A stretch of DNA of 60,774 nucleotides, from positions 1 through 60,774 of the forward strand of contig JBHGAU010000010.1 of assembly GCA_041946675.1 (NCBI GenBank), written 5' to 3'. The notes beneath the pieces are model-generated. The model was not told the origin of the DNA and did not search any database. It worked only from the letters and a program-made list of their open reading frames with translations. This stretch comes from CAWBKV01 sp041946675 (GTDB taxonomy: Archaea > Halobacteriota > Methanosarcinia > Methanotrichales > Methanotrichaceae). Below, piece after piece: positions 34,106-43,601 of the stretch (position 1 is the first letter of the stretch; every line of letters begins with the position of its first letter). The position numbers and the translations under genes were made by a program.

Positions 34106-34455
34106 TGGACTCCACCCCTAAAAAACACAAGTATGATTGGTCAATTGATGCAACCCTGGATGTGATCGGAGGCAAATGGAAACCGCTGATCATATATGAG
34201 CTAAATGATGAGACGCTGCGTTTTAGCCAGTTGCTGGATAAGCTGCAGCCCAGGATCACCCAGAGGATACTTACAAAACAGCTTCGTCAGCTCGAGGAAG
34301 ACGGCCTTATCACCAGGAAAGTTTACACACAGGTCCCGCCGAAAGTGGAGTATTCGCTTACAGAGTTAGGAAAGTCCCTCTTGCCGATCCTTGATCAGCT
34401 TTGCGAGTGGGGATCTGAGCATATGGGAGACAGCATTAAGTACAATTGTGAATAG
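34105..34455 (+). CDS. HxlR-family transcriptional regulator
   Basis: 116 residues, winged helix-turn-helix. The family signature runs through WSIDATLDVIGGKWKPLIIY, LRFSQLLDKLQPRITQRILT, LRQLEEDGLI and PPKVEYSLTELG. HxlR proteins are dimeric regulators responding to redox or carbonyl stress. A cysteine near the N-terminus, typical of redox sensors, is absent; the only Cys are in LCEWG and at the C-terminal end. The ATG at 34105 is preferred over the TTG at 34096. The target may have been the reductase now reduced to a fragment upstream. Confidence 0.9.
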   Translation: MDSTPKKHKYDWSIDATLDVIGGKWKPLIIYELNDETLRFSQLLDKLQPRITQRILTKQLRQLEEDGLITRKVYTQVPPKVEYSLTELGKSLLPILDQLCEWGSEHMGDSIKYNCE

Positions 34456-34506
34456 CCAAACAGTACAACCCGCAATTAGCTTGCGGGCATTCGTTTAAAT
34501 TAAACT

Positions 34507-34932
34507 TCAAGGAGTGGTCGCCGGGCTTGTAGAGCCTTTTATATCCTCCTTCATCTGCAAATACTGATCTCTGGTTATCTCGCCTTTCGCATATCTTTCA
34601 CCCAAAATCTCTGCCGGAGTTCTTCCATCCGCACTGGCAGCTCTGCCTGTTGTGCCAATAGCCATGTGGTACCCACTTTCTCTGAGGAATAGATACAGCG
34701 CCAGGAAGATTATCCCTACCCACGGCACCAGGACCGGCAGTCCCCAGAGAAGCCCATTCATGCCTCTCTTCTCAGCATCCTTATAGACCAAATAGGCCAA
34801 TACGACAAAAATCAGCCAGCCTAGAATCATCCAGCCTCCTATGAACGGGATCAAACCCATCATATGATAATACGGCATCCCATATACCTCTTGATCCGGA
34901 CGTTCCGAAATGTTGTATTCAACATATGACAT
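34507..34932 (-). CDS. Membrane protein with C-terminal SHOCT domain
   Basis: 141 residues. Two membrane segments (LIPFIGGWMILGWLIFVVLA and LWGLPVLVPWVGIIFLALYL) are joined by a short basic loop YKDAEKRG. The C-terminus has a SHOCT motif, AEILGERYAKGEITRDQYLQ. SHOCT is a small oligomerisation motif found at the ends of many membrane proteins. Function unknown. It is on the opposite strand to HxlR and converges with it. Confidence 0.85.
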   Translation of the reverse strand: MSYVEYNISERPDQEVYGMPYYHMMGLIPFIGGWMILGWLIFVVLAYLVYKDAEKRGMNGLLWGLPVLVPWVGIIFLALYLFLRESGYHMAIGTTGRAASADGRTPAEILGERYAKGEITRDQYLQMKEDIKGSTSPATTP

Positions 34933-35019
34933 GCTTTTTCAGTTTATGCCGGGATTATATTCGGCATTTAACGTATATAAAGCCGTGGTACAGCCAGCTG
35001 GCATGCAGAGTGTAGCTTC

Positions 35020-35577
35020 TTATTTAATCCACTTCAGTATCTTGATTTCCTTCGGCAATGGAGCAGGGCTCTCGGCAGGATAGCCGAATATCAGGGGGGC
35101 CATAAGCTCATAGTTCTGAGGTATGCCGATCTCGGCTAAAGTCTCCGGAACCTGGTTCAGGAATGACGCAAATCCTATGAAGCAGCTTCCCAGGCCTTCC
35201 TGGAAGGCAGCGAGAAACATGTTCTGTGCCGCCAGGCCGCAATCCAGGAGATTGACATTTCTCATCTCTTCCCTTTTGGCCACTGAAATCAGGATCAGAA
35301 GCGGAGCCTCGTAGAATACCACATCCTTATCAGACTGAAATGCCTTCTTATACTCCTCTGGCCAGGATCCTTTGAGAAGGATGGATTTAAGCTTTTTAGA
35401 GAGCTCTCTAATAGTATCCTTATTCTCTATCACAACAAAGTTCCACGGCTGCGCGTTCATACCGGAGGGCGCCATGATGCCTGCCTTGAGAATCTTATCG
35501 ATAATCTCTTTTGGAACAGCTTTGTCCTTATAACTACGGATGCTTCTTCTTCCGCTGATACATTCATCAAGCTCCAT
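35020..35577 (-). CDS. Nitroreductase-family FMN protein
   Basis: 185 residues, normal for the family. Motifs: RRSIRSYKDKAVPKEIIDKI (FMN phosphate contact RRSIR), AGIMAPSGMNAQPWNFVVI, and LDCGLAAQNMFLAAFQEGLG near the C-terminal FMN loop. Members use FMN and NAD(P)H to reduce nitro compounds, quinones or other substrates; the substrate here is unknown. It stands alone between the SHOCT and HD-domain genes. Confidence 0.9.
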   Translation of the reverse strand: MELDECISGRRSIRSYKDKAVPKEIIDKILKAGIMAPSGMNAQPWNFVVIENKDTIRELSKKLKSILLKGSWPEEYKKAFQSDKDVVFYEAPLLILISVAKREEMRNVNLLDCGLAAQNMFLAAFQEGLGSCFIGFASFLNQVPETLAEIGIPQNYELMAPLIFGYPAESPAPLPKEIKILKWIK

Positions 35578-35687
35578 AGCAGGATGATTCTATCTCCTCT
35601 ATTTAAATTATCTCCGAAGCTTTAATCCGTATCTTCATTGAGCATCATTCGATAGATTATTTATGCTAGAGGCAAAATTGCAGGCTG

Positions 35688-36374
35688 ATGTGTTCCATTG
35701 GCGATTCTGACATAAACGCCCTGATGGATGAGATCAAGCCGATGTATGATGGAGCAGATCCTGCTCACGATTTTTCACATATGCTCAGAGTTTACAGCAA
35801 TGCCAAATGGATCGGTGAGAGGGAATGCGCCGATATGGCGGTTCTACTTCCGGCAGCTCTTCTTCATGATGCCGGATCGGGGACCAAAATAGAAGAAAAA
35901 TCAGCAGCTCCGACGGAAACAAAAGCTGCCCGGGATCTCCTGAAGGAGAAAGGCATTCCTGACGATACTATCGATCAAATCATTTACGCAATAGAAGTGC
36001 ATCGTTTCTCAAAAGGAACCACACCGAAGACGCTTGAGGCAAAGATCTTGCAGGACGCTGACCGGCTGGACGCATTGGGTGCCATAGGGATCGCAAGGGT
36101 CTTCATGACCGGCGGAGCCCTTGGGAGAGCGCTTTATGATCTCAGCGATCCTTTTTGTGCAGCGAGAGATCCTGATGATAAAAAATGGAATCTGGATCAT
36201 TTCTATAGAAAGCTATTGAATCTTAAATCGGGAATGCATACAGATGCTGCCAGGAGGCTCGCAGGGAGAAGGAATGCAGTGCTTGAGAGATATCTGACAG
36301 ATCTCAAAGAAGAGCTTGAGGGCATAGATATACAGATAATTGAAGGGATAGGAAGTGAAAAGGATCTAAGGTGA
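35688..36374 (+). CDS. HD-domain phosphohydrolase
   Basis: 228 residues. The HD metal ligands are H in DPAHDFSHMLRV, HD in AALLHDAGSG and D in LQDADRLDALGA, the order expected for the yedJ-like HD family. It probably hydrolyses a nucleotide or a phosphorylated metabolite. Its stop overlaps the start of the M24 peptidase gene (TGATG), so the two are translationally coupled. Confidence 0.9.
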   Translation: MCSIGDSDINALMDEIKPMYDGADPAHDFSHMLRVYSNAKWIGERECADMAVLLPAALLHDAGSGTKIEEKSAAPTETKAARDLLKEKGIPDDTIDQIIYAIEVHRFSKGTTPKTLEAKILQDADRLDALGAIGIARVFMTGGALGRALYDLSDPFCAARDPDDKKWNLDHFYRKLLNLKSGMHTDAARRLAGRRNAVLERYLTDLKEELEGIDIQIIEGIGSEKDLR

Positions 36375-37552
36375 TGGAGTTGGAATATATTTTACATCCA
36401 AAGTCGGAGATCAACGCCCGGATAAAAAGGCTTCAGGATCAGATGGTCGATATTACAGGGGCTATTTTATTTCAATCTGTGGATATGGGCTATTTTTCGG
36501 GTACTGCACAGGATGGTCTTATCTACATCCCCGGTGATTCGGAGCCGGTCGTCCTTGTAAGGAGAAGCCTTGAGCGGGCAAGATATGAATCGCCACTGGA
36601 GGTAAGGCCGTTAAAGAGCTTAAAAACCTTAAAATCCGATCTCAAAATACCGGCGGGTGCAACAATCGGCCTGGAGCTTGATATTCTTCCATTCAATAAC
36701 TACTCCAGGATAGCAAAGGCTTTGGGCGATGCCAAGTTTACAGATATCTCCGAGAAGATCAATCATATTCGCTCTGTGAAGTCGGAGTTTGAGGTAAGTC
36801 TGATCAACGAGGCCGCAAAGATACTCGATGCCGGGCTGGCCTCAGTACAGGATCATCTCAAAGAGGGCATAAGGGAGATAGAGCTGGCCACTAAAGTGGA
36901 GGCCGCCATGAGGGAAATTGGGCATCAGGGCTTGGTTCGTTTCCGAAGGTTCAACCAGGTTCTCCCAATGGGCCATCTCATGGCCGGACCCGAGGCCGCT
37001 GTTCAAAGCTTTGTATCTTCACCCACAGGCGGAAAAGGGGCATCATTGTTTCACCCGCAGGGACCGGGCTTCAGGCGAATTAAGCGGAATGAGCCTGTGC
37101 TCGTGGATTATGCTGGAATCTATAATGGATACATCGCTGATGAGACCAGGATATTTTCGCTTGGCAGATTGCCGGAAAAGCTGGTGAATGCTCATCAGGC
37201 AGCTTTGGAGATTGAGAGAGCTATAGCTGATGAGCTTATGCCAGGAAAGACAGGGCGGGAGATATTCGACCTCTCTGAAGCAGTAGGCGCGAAGCTTGGA
37301 CAAAAAGAGTATCTTGGCGGTCCTCCGGGTGGGAAATGCGGATTTGTTGGCCACGGCGTGGGGCTTGAGATAGATGAATACCCCGTCCTGGGACCTGTAG
37401 ATCATTTGATTAAGGAAAATATGACCATCGCTGTGGAGCCGAAGATCATCTATCCCGAGATGGGCGTCGTAGGCATAGAGGATACATTCCTGACCACTTC
37501 AGAGAAAACACAGCGGTTAACTAAACTGCCGCAGGACATTTGGTATGTATGA
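36374..37552 (+). CDS. Xaa-Pro aminopeptidase-like M24 metallopeptidase
   Basis: 392 residues. The creatinase N-terminal domain occupies about 1-150 and the pita-bread M24 domain the rest. Metal ligands are all present: Asp in LVDYAGIYNGYIADETR (two), His in GFVGHGVGLEID, Glu in AVEPKIIYPEMG and Glu in GIEDTFL. It should remove N-terminal residues before proline. The ATG at 36374 overlaps the HD-gene stop; a GTG 3 nt earlier is the alternative. Cytosolic, no signal peptide. Confidence 0.92.
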   Translation: MELEYILHPKSEINARIKRLQDQMVDITGAILFQSVDMGYFSGTAQDGLIYIPGDSEPVVLVRRSLERARYESPLEVRPLKSLKTLKSDLKIPAGATIGLELDILPFNNYSRIAKALGDAKFTDISEKINHIRSVKSEFEVSLINEAAKILDAGLASVQDHLKEGIREIELATKVEAAMREIGHQGLVRFRRFNQVLPMGHLMAGPEAAVQSFVSSPTGGKGASLFHPQGPGFRRIKRNEPVLVDYAGIYNGYIADETRIFSLGRLPEKLVNAHQAALEIERAIADELMPGKTGREIFDLSEAVGAKLGQKEYLGGPPGGKCGFVGHGVGLEIDEYPVLGPVDHLIKENMTIAVEPKIIYPEMGVVGIEDTFLTTSEKTQRLTKLPQDIWYV

Positions 37553-37637
37553 TAAGTGCTGACTTCAATAAGCAATAATATTTCAGATGTAAAATGAGGC
37601 ATGCCCGATATCTGGGCGTGCCCTCAAAATTATTTGT

Positions 37638-39704
37638 TCACAAATACTTGTTAAACCAATCCAGCTCTCTCTTATACATATCCCTCTGAAGCTTGGGCTC
37701 TTCCGGGAAGTGCCCTGAGCGGGGATATAGCACCATCTGGGTTATCACTCCTCTCTTCTTGAGGGCGCTGTAGAGCTCCCTGCCCTGATCCGTCGGACAT
37801 CTGATATCCTCGGCGCCGTGGAGTATGAGGGTCGGGGTTGTCACATTGGCAATGTGATATATCGGAGACCGGGACATATAGAGGTCATAGTCGTCCCAGA
37901 AATTGGCCCCGAAGCTATCCGGCAGATCATCGGGTATATCATGGGTGCCGTCGAGGCTGATGAGGTTCGATTCCCCATCGATCATGACCGCCCCTTTGAA
38001 CCTGTGGGTCTGGGTGACTGCCCAGGCAGTCATATAGCCTCCGTAGCTCTGGCCCAGGATTCCAAGGCGGTCGGGATCGGCTATTCCGGTCTTCACGAGC
38101 TGATCTATCCCTGCCATTATGTCCTGGAAGTCCATGCCGCCCCAGTCTCTGAAGTTGGCGATTGCAAACTCCGGCCCATAACCTGTGGACCCACGGGGAT
38201 TGGGCCTGAGCAGAGCGTAGCCGCAGGATGAAAAGGCTCCGGCTGGGCAGATAGGCCAGCTCAAGCCTCCCACAAAGAACTGGAAGTAACCTGCAGAAGG
38301 CCCTCCATGGATCTCAACCAGGAGGGGATACTTCTTCCCTGGATTGTAGTCCACAGGGTAAGTCAGAAGTCCTTCTATCTTTCTTCCATCAGTCGAGTTC
38401 CATTGGATAACTTCGGTCCTTCCGATACCTGCAAGAGGGAGGCGGGAGTTCACATGGCTTACCTTCACTGGCTTGAAGCTCTCCAGGTCGGCGATGTAGA
38501 CCTCCTGAGGATCTGAGCTGTTCTCCGCTGTGAATCCGAGCATCGTTCCCCGGCTGTTCACCCTGGCGAAGCTGATGTACCCGAAGTTTAAGACGTCTTC
38601 CGGAGCACTTCCATCTATCGGCAGGGCAGTAATTACAGTCCTGGTGCCCCTTGACTCAGGGAAATATATCCGCTTGCTGTCTCCAGACCAGCCAGGGATA
38701 CCCACCGATTCAAGCAACCCCAAATCAAGTTTTTTTGCGAGATCTTTGGGTTTGCCGCCCTGGGCAGGAACTACTGAGATATCCACCAGGTTGAATAGAC
38801 CAAAGGTAGAGTAAGCGATCCATTTGCCGTCGGGCGAATAGAGAACATTTCCTCGGACTGAGTGGTTGGCAGCATTGTCCACAAGGAGCATGATCTTTCC
38901 GGTCTCCAGGTCAATCCTGGAGACGTTGGCCTTATAGCAATCCTCGTTCCTGAGGCCCGGAGCGATACAGAGAACCATAGACTTGCCATCGGGAGACCAG
39001 TCCCAGTCCATGACTGTGGAGTTCCCGCCAGTGAGTCTTCTGACGTCATGCCCGCCAATGGAGTTCTCCTGAAGAGAGACTGACCAGAGGTGTGCGGGCT
39101 TCAGTTCCTTATCCACGACCATCGCATCATCTTTCTCTGCCTGAGATCTCTTCTCCGCCTCTGTCATAGGGTCCTGTGCCAGGAAGCCTATTCTCTTCCC
39201 ATCAGGAGACCACTTGAAGCCCAATACTCCAGTCTCAACATCCGTGAGCTGGGCAGCCTCTCCGCCATCCACAGGTATCAGCCAGATCTCGGGCACATCC
39301 GTCCTGGTAGATATGAAAGCTATTCTCTTTCCATCGGGAGACCATCTGGGATCGTTGTTGGAGGACCCATCTTGTGTGAGCCGAATGGTGCTATTTCCTT
39401 GAATATCTGCCAGGTATATTTGGGTCTGATACTCGCTCTTATCTGGGGCCATGATGGCCTTCTTCACGGCATAGGCTACCCTCCTGCCATCAGGGGATAC
39501 GTCCACGGCGGTGATCTGGGATACATTGAAGGCATCGTTCACTGTCCAAAACGCTTCCTTTTCCAAGGCCGATCCCTTGGAGGCATCGTCTCCCAGCCCA
39601 GCTGATATGATACAGAATAGCGCGGTCACGATCGCTGTCATGAGAGACATTGCAATAACTAAACGAGGCAAAGCTTCCCTTGCCGCTTTGGAAATCTTTT
39701 CCAT
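37638..39704 (-). CDS. S9 prolyl-oligopeptidase-type (acylaminoacyl) peptidase, exported or membrane-anchored
   Basis: 688 residues. A hydrophobic N-terminal segment (LVIAMSLMTAIVTALFCIIS) targets it to the membrane or outside. A seven-bladed beta-propeller of TolB/PD40 type covers about 50-430, with recurring W-S-P-D-G-K motifs. The C-terminal alpha/beta hydrolase has Ser in GILGQSYGGYMTAW, Asp in HGAEDIRCPTDQG and His in RSGHFPEEPK. It should cleave short peptides, taking part in degradation of extracellular peptides. GGAGGGAAC lies before the ATG. It is divergent from the beta-lactamase gene. Confidence 0.92.
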   Translation of the reverse strand: MEKISKAAREALPRLVIAMSLMTAIVTALFCIISAGLGDDASKGSALEKEAFWTVNDAFNVSQITAVDVSPDGRRVAYAVKKAIMAPDKSEYQTQIYLADIQGNSTIRLTQDGSSNNDPRWSPDGKRIAFISTRTDVPEIWLIPVDGGEAAQLTDVETGVLGFKWSPDGKRIGFLAQDPMTEAEKRSQAEKDDAMVVDKELKPAHLWSVSLQENSIGGHDVRRLTGGNSTVMDWDWSPDGKSMVLCIAPGLRNEDCYKANVSRIDLETGKIMLLVDNAANHSVRGNVLYSPDGKWIAYSTFGLFNLVDISVVPAQGGKPKDLAKKLDLGLLESVGIPGWSGDSKRIYFPESRGTRTVITALPIDGSAPEDVLNFGYISFARVNSRGTMLGFTAENSSDPQEVYIADLESFKPVKVSHVNSRLPLAGIGRTEVIQWNSTDGRKIEGLLTYPVDYNPGKKYPLLVEIHGGPSAGYFQFFVGGLSWPICPAGAFSSCGYALLRPNPRGSTGYGPEFAIANFRDWGGMDFQDIMAGIDQLVKTGIADPDRLGILGQSYGGYMTAWAVTQTHRFKGAVMIDGESNLISLDGTHDIPDDLPDSFGANFWDDYDLYMSRSPIYHIANVTTPTLILHGAEDIRCPTDQGRELYSALKKRGVITQMVLYPRSGHFPEEPKLQRDMYKRELDWFNKYL

Positions 39705-39756
39705 AATGTTCCCTCCTGATGGTCAAATCGACTTTATTATGGCAGAGGGCCCCTTC

Positions 39757-39766
39757 ATTTATAAAT
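39757..39766 (-). promoter_or_regulatory. Probable TATA box for the S9 peptidase gene
   Basis: Minus-strand ATTTATAAATG lies about 55 nt before the ATG at 39704. A start near 39737 gives a leader of about 33 nt. The divergent gene has its own box 30 bp away, so this is a compact bidirectional promoter region. Confidence 0.4.
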
Positions 39767-39786
39767 CTTTGTTTCCTTTAGCAACC

Positions 39787-39796
39787 TTTTTATAAT
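39787..39796 (+). promoter_or_regulatory. Probable TATA box for the beta-lactamase-like gene
   Basis: TTTTTATAAT is about 37 nt before the ATG at 39829, so the transcript would have a leader of only about 12 nt if that start is used, or about 36 nt if the ATG at 39853 is used. Confidence 0.35.
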
Positions 39797-39828
39797 GTGG
39801 AATTGAAACTATAAAATCCGAATAAAGG

Positions 39829-41259
39829 ATGGGATTTATTTATATGAGAGGGATGGAGATTCTATGCGTAATGCTGATGGCTGCCATAACAGCATCGTCG
39901 GCATCATCTTCCACTGTAACCGACTTCAGCCAGCTGGATAAAGCCATTCAGGAAGAGCTGAAAACGACAAACACTCCGGGATGTGCTGTGGCTATAGTCA
40001 GCGGTGATAAGATTGTTTATGCTAAGGGCTTTGGAGTTGCTAATCTGGAGACTGACCAGCCCGTAAAGCCGGAAACTCTGTTCATGATCGGCTCAACTAC
40101 AAAGATGTTCACTGCCTATACCCTTCTCTCAGTGGCAGAGAATGGAAAACTGGATATCAATAAGCCTATTGGCAATTACATAAAAGGCCTGAGCCCGAAG
40201 CTCTCTGGCGTCACTGCAAGCGAGCTACTCAGTATGACTGCAGGCTTGAAGGATATATCCAGCGTTCCGCAGGATGGAAAATGGGATTATCAATCAGGCC
40301 TTGAGAAATATGTTCGCTCTTTAAACGACTCTATGTTATTCACAGAGCCTGGTGAGATCTTCTCTTATTCAAATCCCGGGTTCTCTACTGCCGGTTACCT
40401 GACAGAGATCGTTTCAGGGAAGCCCTATGCTGATGCAGTGAAGGAGAGAGTTCTCGGGCCTTTGGGCATGAACAACTCTACATTCCACCTGGAGGAGGCA
40501 GTTACATATCCAATGTCAGTGGGGCACGATGACTTCACAGGGAAGATAAGGGTCCAGAGGCCCTATGATGAAGTCACACCTATGTGGCCTGGCGGATTCC
40601 TTATCTCCAACATCTACGATATGGCCAAGTTTGCCGCTGCCCTGATGAATAACGGCACCCTGAGTGGAGAGCAGATCCTGTCTCCTTCTATCATAAAAGA
40701 GATGTCTTCTCCACATGCCAGGATATTTAGCGCAGTTACCAATGGCAGCTACGGCTATGGCACCGAATTAATCAATTACTACGGCATAGATACCGTAGGG
40801 CATGCAGGAAACGCGATGGGCTTTACATCTGTCTTTATGACGATGCCTGAGCGCAAGCTTGCCCTGATAATCCTGAATAATGGTGCTGTAAGAGATATGC
40901 CCAACTTGACCAGGAAGGCGTTTGAATTGATGATGGTCCCGCTAAAGCCAGATGTTGTGAAGACTCTTGAGATGAATGAATCTGAGATGGAGCAGTATGT
41001 TGGCAACTACTCACAGGATACGGGGAGTGTTTATAGCATTAAGGCCAGAGATGGCAAACTGCTCTTCAGCCAAGGCGGCGTTCTTCTGCCTGGTCAGCAG
41101 CCGTTTGAATATTCCGTAGTAAAACTGGCCAGAGGTCAGTTCGGCATTATGTTCCCTGGATACCCGGACCCATGGCCCATTGGGCTTATAAAGGGCAAGG
41201 ATGGAAAGGTCAAATATCTTCATAGAGGAGAAAGAGCCTACGTAAGGATGGCATCTTGA
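39829..41259 (+). CDS. Secreted serine beta-lactamase-like hydrolase (class C/DD-peptidase fold)
   Basis: 476 residues with a signal peptide (MEILCVMLMAAITASSASSS; the start could be the Met at 39844 or 39853). The catalytic S-x-x-K is in MIGSTTKMFTAY, and the second motif is Y-S-N in FSYSNPGFSTAGY. A HAG box is present in DTVGHAGNAMGFT. The C-terminal 110 residues form a lipocalin-like domain seen in this family. Archaea lack peptidoglycan of the bacterial type, so it probably hydrolyses other esters or amides such as D-amino-acid peptides. It neighbours an S9 peptidase and a second family member. Confidence 0.9.
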   Translation: MGFIYMRGMEILCVMLMAAITASSASSSTVTDFSQLDKAIQEELKTTNTPGCAVAIVSGDKIVYAKGFGVANLETDQPVKPETLFMIGSTTKMFTAYTLLSVAENGKLDINKPIGNYIKGLSPKLSGVTASELLSMTAGLKDISSVPQDGKWDYQSGLEKYVRSLNDSMLFTEPGEIFSYSNPGFSTAGYLTEIVSGKPYADAVKERVLGPLGMNNSTFHLEEAVTYPMSVGHDDFTGKIRVQRPYDEVTPMWPGGFLISNIYDMAKFAAALMNNGTLSGEQILSPSIIKEMSSPHARIFSAVTNGSYGYGTELINYYGIDTVGHAGNAMGFTSVFMTMPERKLALIILNNGAVRDMPNLTRKAFELMMVPLKPDVVKTLEMNESEMEQYVGNYSQDTGSVYSIKARDGKLLFSQGGVLLPGQQPFEYSVVKLARGQFGIMFPGYPDPWPIGLIKGKDGKVKYLHRGERAYVRMAS

Positions 41260-41297
41260 GAAAAATGCATGATGTTTTATCCGGCTTAAGAGGATCC

Positions 41298-42851
41298 CTA
41301 CTGGATCTTCTCAAAGCTGCCGCCCAGGAGCCCTCCTGTCTCAATCTTAAGTCCATCAGCGCTTCCATCAGGGCCGATCTGGAATGTGGCAACCCCAAAC
41401 TCCATATACTTCGGGATATCAGGAATAATGTGCAATAGGAATGTATCCCTGTTATAGGGCTTTAGAATTATCTCCGTGTTCTTGGGCCCGAGGGCCATAG
41501 CCAGGCTTCCATTATCCACAAAGACCCTGAGATGGCCATAGACATCGCTGGTATAGTTGCCCATATAGCTCTCATAAGGAAGAGGTGTATAAAGCTGTGC
41601 CTTTGATGCTATCTGGCTGTCGTTGTCGCTGCTGGCTAAAGCCTCCTCATTTATTTTCTGCTCCGCCAGGTAATCCCTGCTTGGATTATCGAAGTACATA
41701 TCCATGAACTTCTTTGCAAGGATGGTTGGCACTGCCTCGAACCTGTTGGCAAAGATCAGTATACCTACCTTGGATTGAGGCGCAAAGGCAATTATAGTCA
41801 GGTGACCTGAGGTCCCGCCAGTGTGCCAGATGAGAGGATCGGGGCGGTACTCCCCATATCTCCAGCCGAGACAATAATAATCGAAAGGCATAGGTGCGTA
41901 ATTCGCTTTTATCCCTGGATTTGTCACTACTATCTCGGGGGTCAGCATATATTTGATATTGCCCTCGCTTATGATCTGCTTACCGTGATACGTCCCATTG
42001 TTCATGAGCATTTCAAGCCACTGGGCCATATCGTAAATATTGGAGTTTATTGCACCGGAAGGACCTGCATTATATGTCCAATCCAGGTACTTCCATTCCA
42101 TAGGTATGGCCTCTAAGGTCCCATTGACCTCTTGATGCAAGTAGGCGACGTTGCTCCCGCTCTTGAAGGACTCCAGATCCGTTGATGAGTTTTTCATCCC
42201 CAGAGGCAAAAAGAGATCTTCTCTGACTGTCTCGTCCCAGGGCTTGCCCGTGAGCCTCTCAGTCAAATCACCTGCTGCTATATACTCTATATTCTGGTAA
42301 GCAAAGGTTGTTCTGAAGCTTGTAACTGGCTTCTCGTGGCCCAGAGCGTTCATCAACATGGATTTGTTGAAATCCATCTCCATCAGGATATCCCCGAAGT
42401 GATGGGGCAGGCCGCTCCTGTGGCAGAGCATATCGGTGATTGTGAACTCCCTGGTGACCCAGGGATCATACATTCTAAACTCCGGGAGGTAGTCTATGAC
42501 CCTATCATCCCACTTCAGTTTGCCATGGTCAACCTGCATTGCCAGAAGGGCAGATGCAAAGGCCTTGGAGCAGGAGCCTATCTGGAATATCGTACTAGGA
42601 GTGACAGGATCGGTGCTGCCTATCTTTCTCACACCGAAGCCCTTGGCATAGACCAGCTTATCACCATAGACTATACCTATGGCCATGCCGGGCACCTCCA
42701 GCTCCTCCATGGAGTCCTGGGCGTATTTCTCAAAAGCCGGCAAAATCTCTTTGATCCTATCCTCGCCACTGGATGCTGAAGCGCAATCCGATGACATTAT
42801 CATTATCGCCAGCATTAATGTCAACATCGCCAATTTATGATGATAATCCAA
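41298..42851 (-). CDS. Secreted serine beta-lactamase-like hydrolase, second copy
   Basis: 517 residues with signal peptide (LAMLTLMLAIMIMSSDCASA). The S-x-x-K is QIGSCSKAFASAL, the second motif Y-Q-N in TFAYQNIEYIA, and the third box HTGGTSG in PLIWHTGGTSGHL. A C-terminal DUF3471-like beta domain starts near residue 400 (YESYMGNYTSDVYGHLRV). It converges with the other copy, ending 39 nt away. Sequence similarity between the two is moderate, so they are old paralogs. A TTATATAT element at about 42898-42905 on the minus strand could be its TATA box. Confidence 0.9.
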   Translation of the reverse strand: MDYHHKLAMLTLMLAIMIMSSDCASASSGEDRIKEILPAFEKYAQDSMEELEVPGMAIGIVYGDKLVYAKGFGVRKIGSTDPVTPSTIFQIGSCSKAFASALLAMQVDHGKLKWDDRVIDYLPEFRMYDPWVTREFTITDMLCHRSGLPHHFGDILMEMDFNKSMLMNALGHEKPVTSFRTTFAYQNIEYIAAGDLTERLTGKPWDETVREDLFLPLGMKNSSTDLESFKSGSNVAYLHQEVNGTLEAIPMEWKYLDWTYNAGPSGAINSNIYDMAQWLEMLMNNGTYHGKQIISEGNIKYMLTPEIVVTNPGIKANYAPMPFDYYCLGWRYGEYRPDPLIWHTGGTSGHLTIIAFAPQSKVGILIFANRFEAVPTILAKKFMDMYFDNPSRDYLAEQKINEEALASSDNDSQIASKAQLYTPLPYESYMGNYTSDVYGHLRVFVDNGSLAMALGPKNTEIILKPYNRDTFLLHIIPDIPKYMEFGVATFQIGPDGSADGLKIETGGLLGGSFEKIQ

Positions 42852-43013
42852 CTATGTCCCTCCATTAATCGTAAACTAATAAAAAATGAATTTGCAGATA
42901 TATAAGGATTTACTCTCAAATTTGAAGTTTAAACTCAAAACCATACTGGTACAGGCATAATTCCGCTCATCACAATCAATGCCCAATTCTCCTCAATCCA
43001 CTGTTCTATCATT

Positions 43014-43178
43014 TTAGCCCTCTGTAAGCCAGGCAACAGTACAGAGGCTGATCTCTACCTCCTGATTTAGCTTTGCCAGGTCAATATAATGTCTGTTGCT
43101 GTCCTCGACATATTCCCTGGTGGCCGAGCAGCAGGCCCAGAATGTAGGGCAACATTTTTTAAGCACAAGTTCAATCAT
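43014..43178 (-). CDS. Possible small cysteine-rich protein of 54 residues
   Basis: From an ATG at 43178 with AAGGAG about 11 nt upstream, the frame reads MIELVLKKCCPTFWACCSAT and goes on to EISLCTVAWLTEG. Two CC pairs and a fifth Cys suggest metal binding or disulfides. The frame is open for another 15 codons upstream, so the start is uncertain. I recognise no family; it may be a real gene or a remnant. Confidence 0.35.
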   Translation of the reverse strand: MIELVLKKCCPTFWACCSATREYVEDSNRHYIDLAKLNQEVEISLCTVAWLTEG

Positions 43179-43601
43179 GTCTATTGCAGCTCCTTCTTGT
43201 TGAACAGCCCAAAATTCCAGCATCTATCAATTACTCAGAATTCTTCGAGTTCCATCCGCCATTACGGCGAAAGCATATTCGTCTGCCTTGATCGTCCGGC
43301 GGACTTTCATTTATAGACATTCGGAGATATACTGATGACCATAATCCGGGCTATATTCATTAAGACATCATTTAACATTTTGAAAAATTTATGTATCTTA
43401 TACCTCTTAAATTTTTCTATAATTAAACAATTATGATAAGGGCTTACTTCAAATTCGGTGTATATATGAGTTTTGCCGTTATTAACTTTTAGAGTTATTC
43501 CATTTAGTTAGCAATAAGCCGACGTTATATTCTGCAAATAGCTCAGAAGAAATTGCTTCCTATCAGTAATATTCTATTAGCCTATTAGCTGCTTGGATTG
43601 A
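43179..43601. other. Non-coding AT-rich interval
   Basis: About 420 nt with no convincing frame, no tRNA-like fold and no strong repeat. A short near-palindrome GTCCGGCGGAC at about 43298 is the only local structure. The minus-strand gene above and the TPR gene below give this region terminator/leader roles at most. Confidence 0.3.
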
